The notes: generated from the letters alone by a model not told the origin. DNA of 64,000 nucleotides from an uncultured Pseudokineococcus sp. (GCF_947495735.1 NZ_CANMAA010000012.1:1-64000); one strand, 5' to 3'; shown: positions 1-7,649, counted from the first letter of the stretch. Numbers and translations are program-made.

Positions 1-25
1 CCGGGTACTTCCTCGGTGCTGCCAT
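1..25 (-). CDS. transposase OrfA start (partial, runs off the window)
   Basis: ATG at 25 on the minus strand follows GGGAGG with a 7-nt gap. The eight visible codons read MAAPRKYP, which matches the beginning of many actinobacterial IS3-type OrfA proteins (MAAPRKYPDELR... from memory). Only eight residues are visible, so the family call rests on this short match and on the way the neighbouring MerR gene is interrupted. Confidence 0.55.
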
Positions 26-77
26 GACTCTCATCCTCCCGTGCGATGAGAGCCTCCATCAGACCCGGTACGAGACA
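1..77 (-). mobile_element. end of an insertion sequence, probably IS3 family (partial)
   Basis: Reading leftwards on the minus strand, MerR coding sense stops at about position 78. The next bases begin TGTCTCG, and IS3-family ends usually start with TG. A good ribosome site (GGGAGG) and a transposase-like start codon follow at once. The rest of the element lies outside the window, so neither the second inverted repeat nor the target duplication can be seen. The exact boundary is an inference. Confidence 0.6.
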
Positions 78-255
78 AGGTGATGCGCTCGAGGTCTCTG
101 GGGGTGTAGCGGCGCTGGCCACCGGTGGTGCGGGCGATGGCGGGCAGGAGGCCGCTGCGCTCGTAGTACCGCAGGGCGTCGGCGGACAGGCCGGTGCTGG
201 CGACGACCTCGGCGATGGGCACGACGTTCTCGCTCGGGTGCTCGACGTCGGCCAC
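31..255 (-). pseudogene. MerR-family regulator truncated by the insertion sequence
   Basis: Residues 12-55 are a clear MerR winged-helix start: helix-turn-helix, then ALRYYERSGLL, then GGQRRYTPRDLERIT. After codon 59 the reading continues into unrelated IS sequence (SRTGSDGG...) and stops at residue 74. Normal MerR proteins run to 110-150 residues with a coiled coil and an effector domain, and both are missing here. The DNA-binding half may still be made, but dimerisation through the coiled coil is lost. The ATG at 255 lies 6 nt after a TAGCGT -10 element, which suggests a leaderless mRNA. Confidence 0.85.
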
Positions 256-261
256 GGCGCG

Positions 262-293
262 ACGCTAAGACCTGGAGCGCACTCCAGGTCAAG
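262..293 (-). promoter_or_regulatory. MerR-type promoter with dyad in an overlong spacer
   Basis: On the minus strand, TTGACC (293-288) and TAGCGT (267-262) are separated by 19 bp, the stretched spacing that MerR activators need. The spacer holds the dyad GACCTGGAGTGC/GCGCTCCAGGTC around 270-291. The promoter points at the MerR gene itself, so autoregulation is likely. It resembles the CTTGACTTGGAGT-type sites of AdhR/YyaN-like MerR proteins (family knowledge). No intact target gene lies downstream because the IS follows. Confidence 0.75.
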
Positions 294-526
294 CAGCAAG
301 GAGCCGGAGCGCGTGCGCCTGACCGCGCCTCGACAGGACGGGCCAGCGATCGTTTGCGGGATGACCGGCAGTCGAGTGTCGCCTACGTCAACGCGGACCG
401 GATCGACCGGCCGGGTGGCACAGTCGGCCGGGCAGTGGTCTCGCGGCGCGGCTGTCGACGGCCGCCGTGACGACCAAGATCAGGACCGGGCGCCCGCGTG
501 AGCTCGGTCTTATAGGAGGGTGACGC

Positions 527-739
527 ATGGCACGGCAGGCGGTTCGGTCGGGAAGGGTGCCTTCGATTATCGGCGTCGTGCTGCTAGCGCTGTCTTCGCT
601 GGATCACTACCTCTACGTCGGCGATGACCTCGAGCTCAACGTCCGCTTCGTCCCCGGACTGATCGGTGCCGTCTTTCTCATCGTGGGCCTGCTGCGGCTC
701 TTCCGTCGCGTTGAGGGAACAAGCGTCCAGTCCGAGTGA
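527..739 (+). CDS. small two-helix membrane protein, function unknown
   Basis: Seventy residues from an ATG preceded by AGGAGGG with a 6-nt gap, one of the best ribosome sites in the window. Two hydrophobic segments (about residues 13-28 and 41-58) flank a short polar loop containing HYLYVGDDLE. The C-terminus is basic, then acidic. It stands alone, with a hairpin terminator 13 bases after its stop. I do not recognise a family. Confidence 0.65.
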   Translation: MARQAVRSGRVPSIIGVVLLALSSLDHYLYVGDDLELNVRFVPGLIGAVFLIVGLLRLFRRVEGTSVQSE

Positions 740-751
740 GTGACTGAAGCG

Positions 752-778
752 AGCCCCAAGGGGCTAGCTGGTCCCAGC
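752..778 (+). terminator. tandem hairpins after the small membrane protein
   Basis: AGCCCC-AA-GGGGCT (752-765) is followed at once by AGCTGG-TC-CCAGCT (765-778). Two short perfect stems back to back after a stop codon suggest a terminator. There is no T run. Confidence 0.5.
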
Positions 779-895
779 TGACGATCGTGATGTGGGACGA
801 CCATGGCTGGCCTCGGGGGAGTAGCGGTCGCGACCGACCGAGGGGCCGAGCTGGCGGGGTTGTAACGCCGGCGGTCGTCTCGGGGAAGTGTGGGC

Positions 896-1471
896 ATGGT
901 GATGCCACGGAACGGCGAAGAACCCGCGGTGCAGGCGGTCGCGACGCAGCCAGAGGACTTCGAGACCTTCTACCGCGAGCACCTGCCCTTCGTGCGCTCC
1001 TACCTCGCCCGCCGAGTGAGCGACCCCTTCGTCATCGCTGACCTCACCGCCGACGTCTTCGTGGCCGTCATCCGATCCGCCGAGTCCTACCGGCGAGAGC
1101 TGGGCCCCCCACGCGCCTGGCTGACCGGGGTCGCCCGCCGGGTCCTGGCCGACCACTGGCGGGCAGGTGCACGCGAGAGCGACACCGTCCGACGACTGCA
1201 GGGGCGCCGGCTCCTGGACGACGACGGCGTCGACCGGATCGTCCAACGCGTCGACGCCGAGGCGGGGGCACGAGCCTTGCTGGCCTCGATCGCCCAGCTG
1301 CCCGACCCGCTGCGCAACGTCGTCGAGCTCGTCGCCGTCGACGGCCTCGCGGTCACCGACGCCGCAGCCGTCCTCGGCATCACCCCCGGCGCCGCGCGCG
1401 TGCGCTACCACCGCGCCCGCCGCGCACTCACCCACGACCTCCCCTCCGACCTCCACGAGGTGACCCTGTGA
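896..1471 (+). CDS. ECF-type RNA polymerase sigma factor
   Basis: Region 2 is visible in FYREHLPFVRSYLARRV...ADLTADVFVAVI...PRAWLTGVARRVLADHWR (residues about 22-90). Region 4 is visible in LPDPLRNVVELVAVDGLAVTDAAAVLGI and ARVRYHRARRAL (about 137-180), the helix-turn-helix that reads the -35 element. Regions 1 and 3 are absent, as in group 4 sigma factors. ATG 896 is chosen because GGGGAAG lies 7 nt upstream; GTG 890 is the alternative. Its stop overlaps the start of the next gene (GTGA), so the two are translationally coupled. I cannot assign the ECF subgroup. Confidence 0.9.
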   Translation: MVMPRNGEEPAVQAVATQPEDFETFYREHLPFVRSYLARRVSDPFVIADLTADVFVAVIRSAESYRRELGPPRAWLTGVARRVLADHWRAGARESDTVRRLQGRRLLDDDGVDRIVQRVDAEAGARALLASIAQLPDPLRNVVELVAVDGLAVTDAAAVLGITPGAARVRYHRARRALTHDLPSDLHEVTL

Positions 1472-2055
1472 ACGCCCAGCCCCCCACCGACCCCGACCTC
1501 GACGCCTTCGAGACGGCCCTCCTGGCCGACCTGAAGTCGGAGGTCCAGCGCAACGCAGACGCACGGCAGCAGCACGTGGTGCCGCCGACCAGTCCCGCGG
1601 CCCACCGCCGGCGGCGCTGGTACCTGCCCAGCGCCGCGGCGGTCGCCGCTGCTGCCGCCGTCGCTGTGACCGTGACGACCAACCTGCCCACGCCGGTCTA
1701 CGCGGTCTCCCAGCGCATCAACGGCGAGGTCACCGTCGAGGTCAACCGACTCGAGGGCGCCGACGGCCTGGAGCAGGCGCTGCTCGAGCACGGCATTACC
1801 GCGGACGTCACCTACCTGCCCGAGGGCAAGGCCTGCGCACCCGGCCGGTACGACGTCGTGGACACCCCTGGCCTGACCCTGGGCGTCAGCGCAGAGCGCT
1901 TCGAGGTGACCATCCCGCCCAACTCCGTCGGCCCAGGCGACACCTTCGTGCTGTCGGCCGCGGTGGTGCCCCTGCCCGACGGCGTGACCGCGGCGGTCAA
2001 CTTCGACGTCGCCCAGGGCCCCATCGCGCCGTGCCGGGTCATCGACGCGGCCTAG
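1468..2055 (+). CDS. single-pass membrane protein, putative anti-sigma partner
   Basis: The N-terminal cytoplasmic part (residues 1-50) is acidic and helical. It is followed by RRRRW and a transmembrane segment rich in alanine and valine (about 53-72), then an extracytoplasmic domain of about 120 residues with two cysteines. This is the usual layout of a membrane-bound partner of an ECF sigma factor, and the GTGA overlap with the sigma gene supports that role. The zinc-binding HxxxCxxC motif of the common ZAS anti-sigma class is absent, so binding to the sigma factor is inference. Confidence 0.65.
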   Translation: MNAQPPTDPDLDAFETALLADLKSEVQRNADARQQHVVPPTSPAAHRRRRWYLPSAAAVAAAAAVAVTVTTNLPTPVYAVSQRINGEVTVEVNRLEGADGLEQALLEHGITADVTYLPEGKACAPGRYDVVDTPGLTLGVSAERFEVTIPPNSVGPGDTFVLSAAVVPLPDGVTAAVNFDVAQGPIAPCRVIDAA

Positions 2056-2121
2056 CGCGGCAGGCGTCACCGGAAGGTGTGTCGGATGACGATCGCCTGC
2101 GGGATGGCCAGGGGTACAGCG

Positions 2122-2379
2122 TCAGGGCCTGCGGCTACGTCCGAGTCGGAGGCCGAGGGATACGCCGGCGAGCACGAGCCCGGCGACGAGAGCGGCAAGA
2201 CCCAGTAGCTGGCGACCTCCGAGGACCACGGGCAGCGCGGGACTGTCGTAGGCCTCGCTGGCGAGTGGCGCGTACGCGAACCAGCCGAAGCTCTGCGGCG
2301 GCGCGGTGGCCACCACGGCGACGCCGAGCACCACCAGGGCACCGGCGATCACGCTGAGCACGCGAGCCGCGCGGCTCAC
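2122..2379 (-). CDS. small membrane protein, function unknown
   Basis: Eighty-five residues with two hydrophobic stretches (about 7-27 and 57-75). They flank a loop with QSFGWFAYAPL and a short proline-bearing turn, and the C-terminus is arginine-rich. GTG 2379 overlaps the stop of the upstream gene by 4 nt (GTGA), which decides the start and makes a two-gene operon. I do not recognise a family. Confidence 0.65.
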   Translation of the reverse strand: MSRAARVLSVIAGALVVLGVAVVATAPPQSFGWFAYAPLASEAYDSPALPVVLGGRQLLGLAALVAGLVLAGVSLGLRLGRSRRP

Positions 2380-2924
2380 GACGGCCACGGCGAGCCCTCG
2401 CGGTCGGGTGCCGCGAACAGCCACGTGTCGACGTCCTCGTCCGTGAACCTGATCTGGGCCAGGACCAGGGCACAGCCCTCGAGCCGCGGAGGCACCGGCA
2501 CCGCGTACCGGGCGGTGACCTCGGCCACCAGGTCCCGGACCATGCCCCGGTCCACGACGGCGATGCTGGGCGTCTCCCGCCCGGCCGGGTCGACCTCGCC
2601 GGCAGCGTCGAAGAGCCGGTCGAGGACTGCTGCCTCGAGATCCGCCACCGGCCAGGCCACGACCCACGGCAGCCGGGCCCTGACCAGAACCGTCTGCTCC
2701 CGCCAGAGCACCCCGCCGGGGGCGACGCCGTCACGGGCGGCCTCCGCCAGCCGCTTGAAGTCCTCCCGGTCGTCGCCCGTGCCGAGGTCGAACTCCTCCG
2801 CGTGCCGCGCCTCGAGGACGCCGTCCCTCGCGAAGAGCTCGGCCGCGTGCTCGGCCTCGGCCGCGGCCCACCTCACGACGTCTTCCAGCACGGCGACAGC
2901 ATCCCGCTCTACGTGACGCGACAC
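2376..2924 (-). CDS. conserved hypothetical protein
   Basis: About 182 residues, acidic, no signal peptide or membrane span. Visible features are a helical N-terminus (ERDAVAVLEDVVRWAAAEAEHAAELF), a middle part with DLEAAVLDRLFDAAGEV, and a C-terminus ending DEDVDTWLFAAPDREGS. The frame is open up to 3044, but the first 40 codons look non-coding, so GTG 2924 is preferred. No clear ribosome site is seen. It is coupled by 4-nt overlap to the small membrane protein downstream. Family unknown. Confidence 0.55.
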   Translation of the reverse strand: MSRHVERDAVAVLEDVVRWAAAEAEHAAELFARDGVLEARHAEEFDLGTGDDREDFKRLAEAARDGVAPGGVLWREQTVLVRARLPWVVAWPVADLEAAVLDRLFDAAGEVDPAGRETPSIAVVDRGMVRDLVAEVTARYAVPVPPRLEGCALVLAQIRFTDEDVDTWLFAAPDREGSPWPS

Positions 2925-3265
2925 CAGGAGTCGACAGCGTTGGCGAACGGCAGTCTGGTTCCGCCCGACGAGTGGCCAGCGGAACGGGCCAGTAGGGGAT
3001 CGACTGCTGGGACGCCCGTTCTCGCGCCACGGACTGGCTGTCACCCACTCGTGCAGCAGTCCCCGTGACTTCGCAAGCTTGAGGTCGTCGACGTACCAGG
3101 ACTGCGCACCGGCTGGCGATTTCCGAGCGGGACGGCGGTGGGGGAGTGGTGGCGTCGACGCGGCGCCCTGCAGCTGCGTCGTCGGGCGGTGGTCACCTGC
3201 GTCGCGTCACGGCGGCCCCTGTCCTGCTCGTTCCTGTCGCCGTGGGCAGGACGCGCGCCACCTCC
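2925..3265. other. gene-free stretch between two leftward genes
   Basis: I see no open frame with convincing coding character on either strand, no RNA gene and no strong hairpin. It holds the upstream region of the hypothetical protein and the 3' flank of the diguanylate cyclase gene. Confidence 0.5.
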
Positions 3266-4228
3266 TCAGCGGCGACGTGCCTGCTTGACCTCGTACATCC
3301 CGGTGTCGGCGACAGCCATCACCTCATCGGGGGCCGAGCCCGGCGGTGCGGTGGTGGTGCCGATGCTGACGTCGATGCGGGCCACGCCCGAGGGCAGCTC
3401 GAACGGGACCCTCACGACCTCGCGCAGTCGTTCGGCCAGCTCGTGGAGCACCGGTCCCGGGCTTTCGCCGGGGCAGAGCACGACGAACTCGTCACCGCCG
3501 ACCCGTGCCACGACGTCTCCGGGGCGCACCGCGCGCCGCAGTCGCTCGGCGACCCGCCCCAGCAGGGCGTCGCCGGCGGCGTGCCCCTGGGCGTCGTTGA
3601 CACCCTTAAACCCGTCGAGGTCGCAGTAGAGCACCCCGCAGCCGGCAGCCGAGGGGTCCAGCAGCGACGTCAGGGCCTCGAACAGGGACCGGCGGTTGAG
3701 CAGCCCGGTCAGGGCGTCGGTGCTGGCGAGCTCGCGCAGCTGCGCTTCGGCCCGTCGCTGCTCGGTGACGTCGACGCCCACGCACGCCATCCGGTCCGGG
3801 TGGCCGTCCTCGTCGAGCAGGACGGTGTTGTGCCAGCGCAGCCGGTGGCGGCCGCCGTGGCGGTCCAGCCAGTCGCCCTCGGCCACGGAGCTGCGGCCGC
3901 TGGCGACGCCCATGGCCACACCGGCCCGGGCGAGCTCGCGGTCTTCGGGCACGACGACGGTCTGCCAGATGGCCTGTCCGACCATCTCCTCCTGGGTGAA
4001 GCCGGTCAGCTCCTCGCAGGCGGCGTTGAAGAGCACGAAGCGACCCTCGACGTCCAGGATGCACATCAGGGCCGCGGTGTTGTGCAGCACCGCCCGCGCC
4101 ATGTCCCGGTGCAGCCGCGAGGGGTCCCCCTGGCCCGCCGTCCCGGGCGTTCGCGCCGAGGTCGACGACCTGGGGCGCGGTGGCACAGGAGTGCGGTGCT
4201 CGATGCTGACCAACGGCTGCCTGTCCAC
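3266..4228 (-). CDS. PAS-GGDEF diguanylate cyclase
   Basis: It converts two GTP to cyclic-di-GMP. A PAS sensor domain spans about residues 44-160 (ALMCILDVEGRFVLFNAACEELTGF, ending VGVDVTEQRRAEAQL). A GGDEF domain follows: STDALTGLLNRR at 169-180 and an intact GGDEF at 244-248. RPGD at 235-238 is an RxxD product-inhibition site placed exactly five residues before GGDEF, so feedback control by c-di-GMP is expected. There is no EAL domain. There is no transmembrane segment, so it is a cytosolic sensor with unknown ligand. GTG 4228 is chosen for GAGGAG five bases upstream. Confidence 0.9.
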   Translation of the reverse strand: MDRQPLVSIEHRTPVPPRPRSSTSARTPGTAGQGDPSRLHRDMARAVLHNTAALMCILDVEGRFVLFNAACEELTGFTQEEMVGQAIWQTVVVPEDRELARAGVAMGVASGRSSVAEGDWLDRHGGRHRLRWHNTVLLDEDGHPDRMACVGVDVTEQRRAEAQLRELASTDALTGLLNRRSLFEALTSLLDPSAAGCGVLYCDLDGFKGVNDAQGHAAGDALLGRVAERLRRAVRPGDVVARVGGDEFVVLCPGESPGPVLHELAERLREVVRVPFELPSGVARIDVSIGTTTAPPGSAPDEVMAVADTGMYEVKQARRR

Positions 4229-4460
4229 GCCCGCTCCTCGACCTCGTCGCACTCGCCCGGCCCGACTCCCCTGGCTCGACTTGCCCGGCCTCATCTGCTG
4301 CCCCCTCAGTCATCGGATGCTTCGGCGGCCGGGTGTACCCGTCGCGGCAGGCGTCGCCCGCTCGGCGGCGCCGGCGCAGCCGCCCGCACGGGGATCGTCA
4401 GCGGGACGCTGACCGGCCAGCGATCGTCTGCGGGATGGTCTTGTCGGGCATGGTGGCGTA

Positions 4461-5132
4461 GTGATGTCGTTGCCGGCTGGAGAACCGCCCGCGGGCCCGT
4501 GGCGTACGGCGCCGCTGGCTGAGCTGCTGGACGTGCTGGAGCAGGTGGCGGGGACGCCGACCGGTCGACCCCGGGTGGTGGCGGTCGACGGTCGCGGCGC
4601 CAGCGGGAAGTCCACGCTCGCCGAGCAACTCCACCGCGCGGTCCCGGCGTCGGCGGTCGTGCACACCGATGACGTGGCCTGGCACCACTCGTTCTTCGAC
4701 TGGACGGACCTGCTGGCTGGCGGGGTGCTGGAGCCCGTGCGGCGGGGAGAGGCGGTGAGTTACCGCCCACCGGGCTGGGTCGCGCGCGAGCGGCCAGGCG
4801 CCGTCGCGGTGCCCGCGGGACTCGACCTGGTCGTCGTCGAGGGAGTCGGGGCCGGCCGGCGCGAGCTGGAGGGTCTGTTGGACGCGGTGGTGTGGGTGCA
4901 GTCCGACTTCGCGGAGGCAGAGCGTCGTGGCATCGCCCGCGACATCGCCGAGGGCGTCAACGGTGATGTCGAGGAGTCGACGGCCTTCTGGTTCGAGTGG
5001 ATGGCCGAGGAGCTCGCCTTCGTCGATCAGCAGCGACCGTGGGAGCGCGCCTGCCTCGTCGTGGCGGGCACAGCACCCGACGTCTCGGAGGGCCACGTCG
5101 TCCTCGCCCCACCTCCGACGCCATCCCAGTAG
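4461..5132 (+). CDS. uridine-kinase-like P-loop kinase
   Basis: A Walker A motif GRGASGKST lies at about residues 45-53 after a beta strand (PRVVAVDG). Next come HTDDVAWHHSFFDW and a Walker B-like strand, LDLVVVEGVGAG. This matches the uridine kinase/phosphoribulokinase-like fold, where the substrate is a small sugar or nucleoside. No motif fixes the substrate. GTG 4461 sits 6 nt after CATGGT, consistent with a leaderless start; ATG 4464 is the alternative. Monocistronic. Confidence 0.75.
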   Translation: MMSLPAGEPPAGPWRTAPLAELLDVLEQVAGTPTGRPRVVAVDGRGASGKSTLAEQLHRAVPASAVVHTDDVAWHHSFFDWTDLLAGGVLEPVRRGEAVSYRPPGWVARERPGAVAVPAGLDLVVVEGVGAGRRELEGLLDAVVWVQSDFAEAERRGIARDIAEGVNGDVEESTAFWFEWMAEELAFVDQQRPWERACLVVAGTAPDVSEGHVVLAPPPTPSQ

Positions 5133-5198
5133 GCGATCGGATGTGGGACTGCCCGCGCTGCTGCGGGCGACGTGGCCCGGGGGTCGAGCGAGCGGCGG

Positions 5199-5684
5199 TC
5201 AGGGGTGGGGGACGGCGTCCTCGTCGACGAGCTGCTCGTGCAGGGTCGTCGTGCGCTCGATGACGTGGAAAGTGACCGAGTGGTTGCTCAGGCGGTACAT
5301 CTCGAGCTGGCGGCGGACCTCGTCGGGGTCGGTGATGGCGGTGCTCACTCGTACCCAGCGCTCGTCGCGGGTCATGACGATGTCCCACTCACGACGGACA
5401 TGATCGGCCAGGTCCAAGGCGTGCGGAGCCTGGCTCGGTGGGCCGCCGGAGGTCTCGTCGCGGCGCCTGGCCTGCGCGCCTGAGCGCGGGGTCGGGGCCA
5501 CCTCGGGTGCTCGAGGAGCCCGTGACGGCGCGGGCTTCCAGAGCGGGGGCTGGCGTGGCGCGGGGGAGGGCACGGGTCCCAGTCTCGCGGGCGAACCCAC
5601 ACCACTGGCGGACCCCGGCGGGTCCGTGCGCGGTGACCCGGTGTCGGAGGCCGACGGCGTGGCTGGGGTTGACTCCCAGCCCAT
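5199..5684 (-). CDS. hypothetical protein with proline-rich N-terminus
   Basis: Residues 1-80 are rich in proline, serine and arginine and look disordered. Residues 85-161 form a compact part (LADHVRREWDIVMTRDERW, RRQLEMYRLSNHSVTFHVIER). No family is recognised. ATG 5684 directly abuts an 18-bp palindrome shared with the divergent gene at 5705, so both are probably controlled together. The Pro-rich half could also be partly untranslated if a later start is used. Confidence 0.55.
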   Translation of the reverse strand: MGWESTPATPSASDTGSPRTDPPGSASGVGSPARLGPVPSPAPRQPPLWKPAPSRAPRAPEVAPTPRSGAQARRRDETSGGPPSQAPHALDLADHVRREWDIVMTRDERWVRVSTAITDPDEVRRQLEMYRLSNHSVTFHVIERTTTLHEQLVDEDAVPHP

Positions 5685-5702
5685 CGTCAAGAATTCTTGA
5701 CG
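5669..5702 (+). promoter_or_regulatory. promoter overlapped by a perfect 18-bp palindrome
   Basis: CGTCAAGAATTCTTGACG (5685-5702) is a perfect palindrome lying exactly between two divergent start codons (ATG 5684 minus, ATG 5705 plus). A plus-strand promoter fits: TTGACT at 5669-5674, a 17-bp spacer, AATTCT at 5692-5697, giving a transcription start at about 5705. The palindrome would then cover the -10 region. The helix-turn-helix protein at 5705 is the obvious candidate to bind it. Confidence 0.6.
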
Positions 5703-5704
5703 GT

Positions 5705-5974
5705 ATGGCGGATGTGGTGGGACTGGCGCGCTCGAGCGCGGCAAGCATCGGTGCGCAGGCGTACGCGGCGATTGGGCCCCGGCTGGAGGCCGGTCAGGGG
5801 CAGTTTGCGCTCGAGGCCGTCGCGGCCGCCCGCGCGGGGCTGGACGTGCTGGAGCGCCAGGCGGTCGCGATGGCCCGCGAGCAGGGCAGCTCCTGGGCCG
5901 ACGTCGGGGCCGTGCTGGGGATCAGCAAGCAGGCCGCCCAGCAGCGCTTCGGCGCGACCCCGGGGGCGGCGTGA
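5705..5974 (+). CDS. small helix-turn-helix protein
   Basis: Eighty-nine residues. The C-terminal third holds a helix-turn-helix, SWADVGAVLGISKQAAQQRF (about residues 63-82), of the sigma-70 region 4 or Xre-like kind. The N-terminal part is a long alanine-rich helix suited to dimerisation. ATG 5705 follows the palindrome by two bases and agrees with the predicted leaderless start. The stop overlaps the DUF3024 gene (GTGA), so they form an operon. Autoregulation through the palindrome is inferred. Confidence 0.7.
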   Translation: MADVVGLARSSAASIGAQAYAAIGPRLEAGQGQFALEAVAAARAGLDVLERQAVAMAREQGSSWADVGAVLGISKQAAQQRFGATPGAA

Positions 5975-6363
5975 GCGACGACCGCGCCGCCTCGGCCGGC
6001 GGGGCGCAGGCCTCGACGCTGCCCGAGCTGGACGTCGCCCGGGTCAAGCGCTGGTGCGCCGCCCGGGTGCCCGAGCGCGTGCGGCACGAGATGCGGGTCG
6101 AGTGCGAGGTCGCCCCGCGGCACCTGACGATCGTGGAGCGACGGGCGCCCTACGACGAGCAGCAGTTCGGGCCGGAGTGGACCAGCTTCCCGATCGCCCG
6201 ACTGCGGTACACCAAGACCCGGGGCGAGTGGTCGCTGTATTGGCGGGACCGGCACATGCGCTTCCACCCCTACGACGAGCGGTTCGCGTTCGCGCCCTCG
6301 CGGGACGTCGAGGCGCTGCTCGCCGAGGTCGACCGCGACCCCACCAGCATCTTCTGGGGCTGA
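5971..6363 (+). CDS. DUF3024 domain protein
   Basis: The 130 residues match the DUF3024 pattern as I know it: LPELDVARVKRWCAARVPERVRHEMRVE, then LTIVERRAPY, then ARLRYTKTRGEWSLYWRDRHMRFHPY. The function of the family is unknown. GTG 5971 overlaps the stop of the helix-turn-helix gene by 4 nt, so the two are probably produced together. A perfect hairpin starts at the base after the stop. Confidence 0.8.
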   Translation: MSDDRAASAGGAQASTLPELDVARVKRWCAARVPERVRHEMRVECEVAPRHLTIVERRAPYDEQQFGPEWTSFPIARLRYTKTRGEWSLYWRDRHMRFHPYDERFAFAPSRDVEALLAEVDRDPTSIFWG

Positions 6364-6380
6364 CCGGACCCGCTGTCCGG
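6364..6380 (+). terminator. hairpin directly after the DUF3024 gene
   Basis: CCGGAC-CCGCT-GTCCGG is a perfect 6-bp stem that begins immediately after the stop codon at 6361-6363 and is followed by a CT-rich stretch. A second small inverted repeat (TCTAGC-CGATAA-GCTAGA, 6392-6409) follows. Confidence 0.5.
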
Positions 6381-6638
6381 CCTCTCTCGTGTCTAGCCGA
6401 TAAGCTAGATTACGACAACAGTCGCACGCAGGTCACTTCCGACCTGGCGCCGAGGCCCTCGCCGGTCTCCGACTGGCGACCGGCAGACGTCTCGTCCGTC
6501 CCGCGTCACCGCAGTTCCAGTGCCTGGCGTGACGCCGCGGAGGGCCACTGCCTGTCGCCTCGCGGCCGCTGCAGCGCCGGAACTCGAGTGCCGTCGGTGC
6601 TGGAGCCGTCGGTGCCGGGGTGCGGGTGCTGGCGCCCG

Positions 6639-7649
6639 TCAGCGCTCGGGCAGGCGCGGGCCGGGGCCGGTGACGTCGTCGAGCAGATCGCCGTCGACCT
6701 CGAGCCGCTCGAGGACCTGCGCGGGGGAGAGCTGGGCGAGGCCGTCGTCCAGCTCGTCCCAGGTGCGTGGCGCCGCCACGCGGGGCTGCTCGCGACCCCG
6801 CAGCGAGTACGGCGTGACCGTCGTCTTGGACCACGTGTTCTGCGACCAGTCCAGCAGGACCTTCCCCTGCCGCCGGGCCTTCGTCATGGTCGCCACGACC
6901 TCGCGGGGCCGGTCGCGAGCCAGCCCCTCGGCGAGGCGTCGCACGTAGTCGCGCACGACGTCGGCGTCCTGCTCCCCGGAGACGGCGGCGTACAGCTGCA
7001 GGCCCTTGCTGCCGCTGGTGACCGGCCGCGGGTCGAGGCCGTCTGCCTCGAGCCGGTCGGCGACGACGTGCGCCAGCGCCGCGCACTCGGCGAGCCCCGT
7101 GCCGGGGCCGGGGTCGAGGTCGATGACCAGGCGGTCGGGGTGGGCGGTCCGCGCCGGGTGCCGGCCGCCGGCGCCCGCGGCGTCCTCCTCGGGCAGCACG
7201 CGCCACTGGGGCGTGTGCAGCTCGATCGCCGAGAGGTTGGCGGCCCACACCAGCCCCGCGACGTCGTCCAGCAGGGGGAAGACGACGACCTCGGGCGGGG
7301 CCTCCCCGTCGCCGTGCTGGTCGGAGGAGCCGCGTCGGTCGGACGAGCCCCGCGGCCGGTCGGACGAGCGGAGCGGCACGCGGGCCGTGCGCACCCACGA
7401 CGGGGCGCCGGCCGGCGCGTTCTTCTCGAAGAAGGACTCGTCGCCCACGCCGTGCGGCCACCGGACCCGGGTCACCGGGCGGTCCCGGAGCTGGCGGAGC
7501 AGGGGCTCGGCGGCGCGCGCGACGTAGTCGAGCACCTCCGCCTTCGTCGTCCCCGTGGCCGGGTACAGCACCTTCTCGAGCGAGGTGAGCCGCAGCCGGC
7601 GCCCTCCGACGTCGACGAGCTGCTCGGTCGCCTCGTGCTTCGGGGTCAC
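6639..7649 (-). CDS. ligD: LigD-type non-homologous end-joining polymerase/primase
   Basis: Primase-family polymerase that fills gaps during end joining, preferring ribonucleotides (family knowledge). Visible signature blocks: LTSLEKVLYP (22-30), RWPHGVGDESFFEKN (63-77), the catalytic DxD in VIDLDPGPG (D177, D179), TSGSKGLQLYA, and the C-terminal RLEVDG. It lacks the ligase and phosphoesterase domains that LigD fusions carry; the ligase is encoded separately, overlapping by 4 nt (GTG 7649). An arginine/serine-rich insert (about 93-118) is unusual. The gene runs opposite to ku. Confidence 0.9.
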   Translation of the reverse strand: MTPKHEATEQLVDVGGRRLRLTSLEKVLYPATGTTKAEVLDYVARAAEPLLRQLRDRPVTRVRWPHGVGDESFFEKNAPAGAPSWVRTARVPLRSSDRPRGSSDRRGSSDQHGDGEAPPEVVVFPLLDDVAGLVWAANLSAIELHTPQWRVLPEEDAAGAGGRHPARTAHPDRLVIDLDPGPGTGLAECAALAHVVADRLEADGLDPRPVTSGSKGLQLYAAVSGEQDADVVRDYVRRLAEGLARDRPREVVATMTKARRQGKVLLDWSQNTWSKTTVTPYSLRGREQPRVAAPRTWDELDDGLAQLSPAQVLERLEVDGDLLDDVTGPGPRLPER

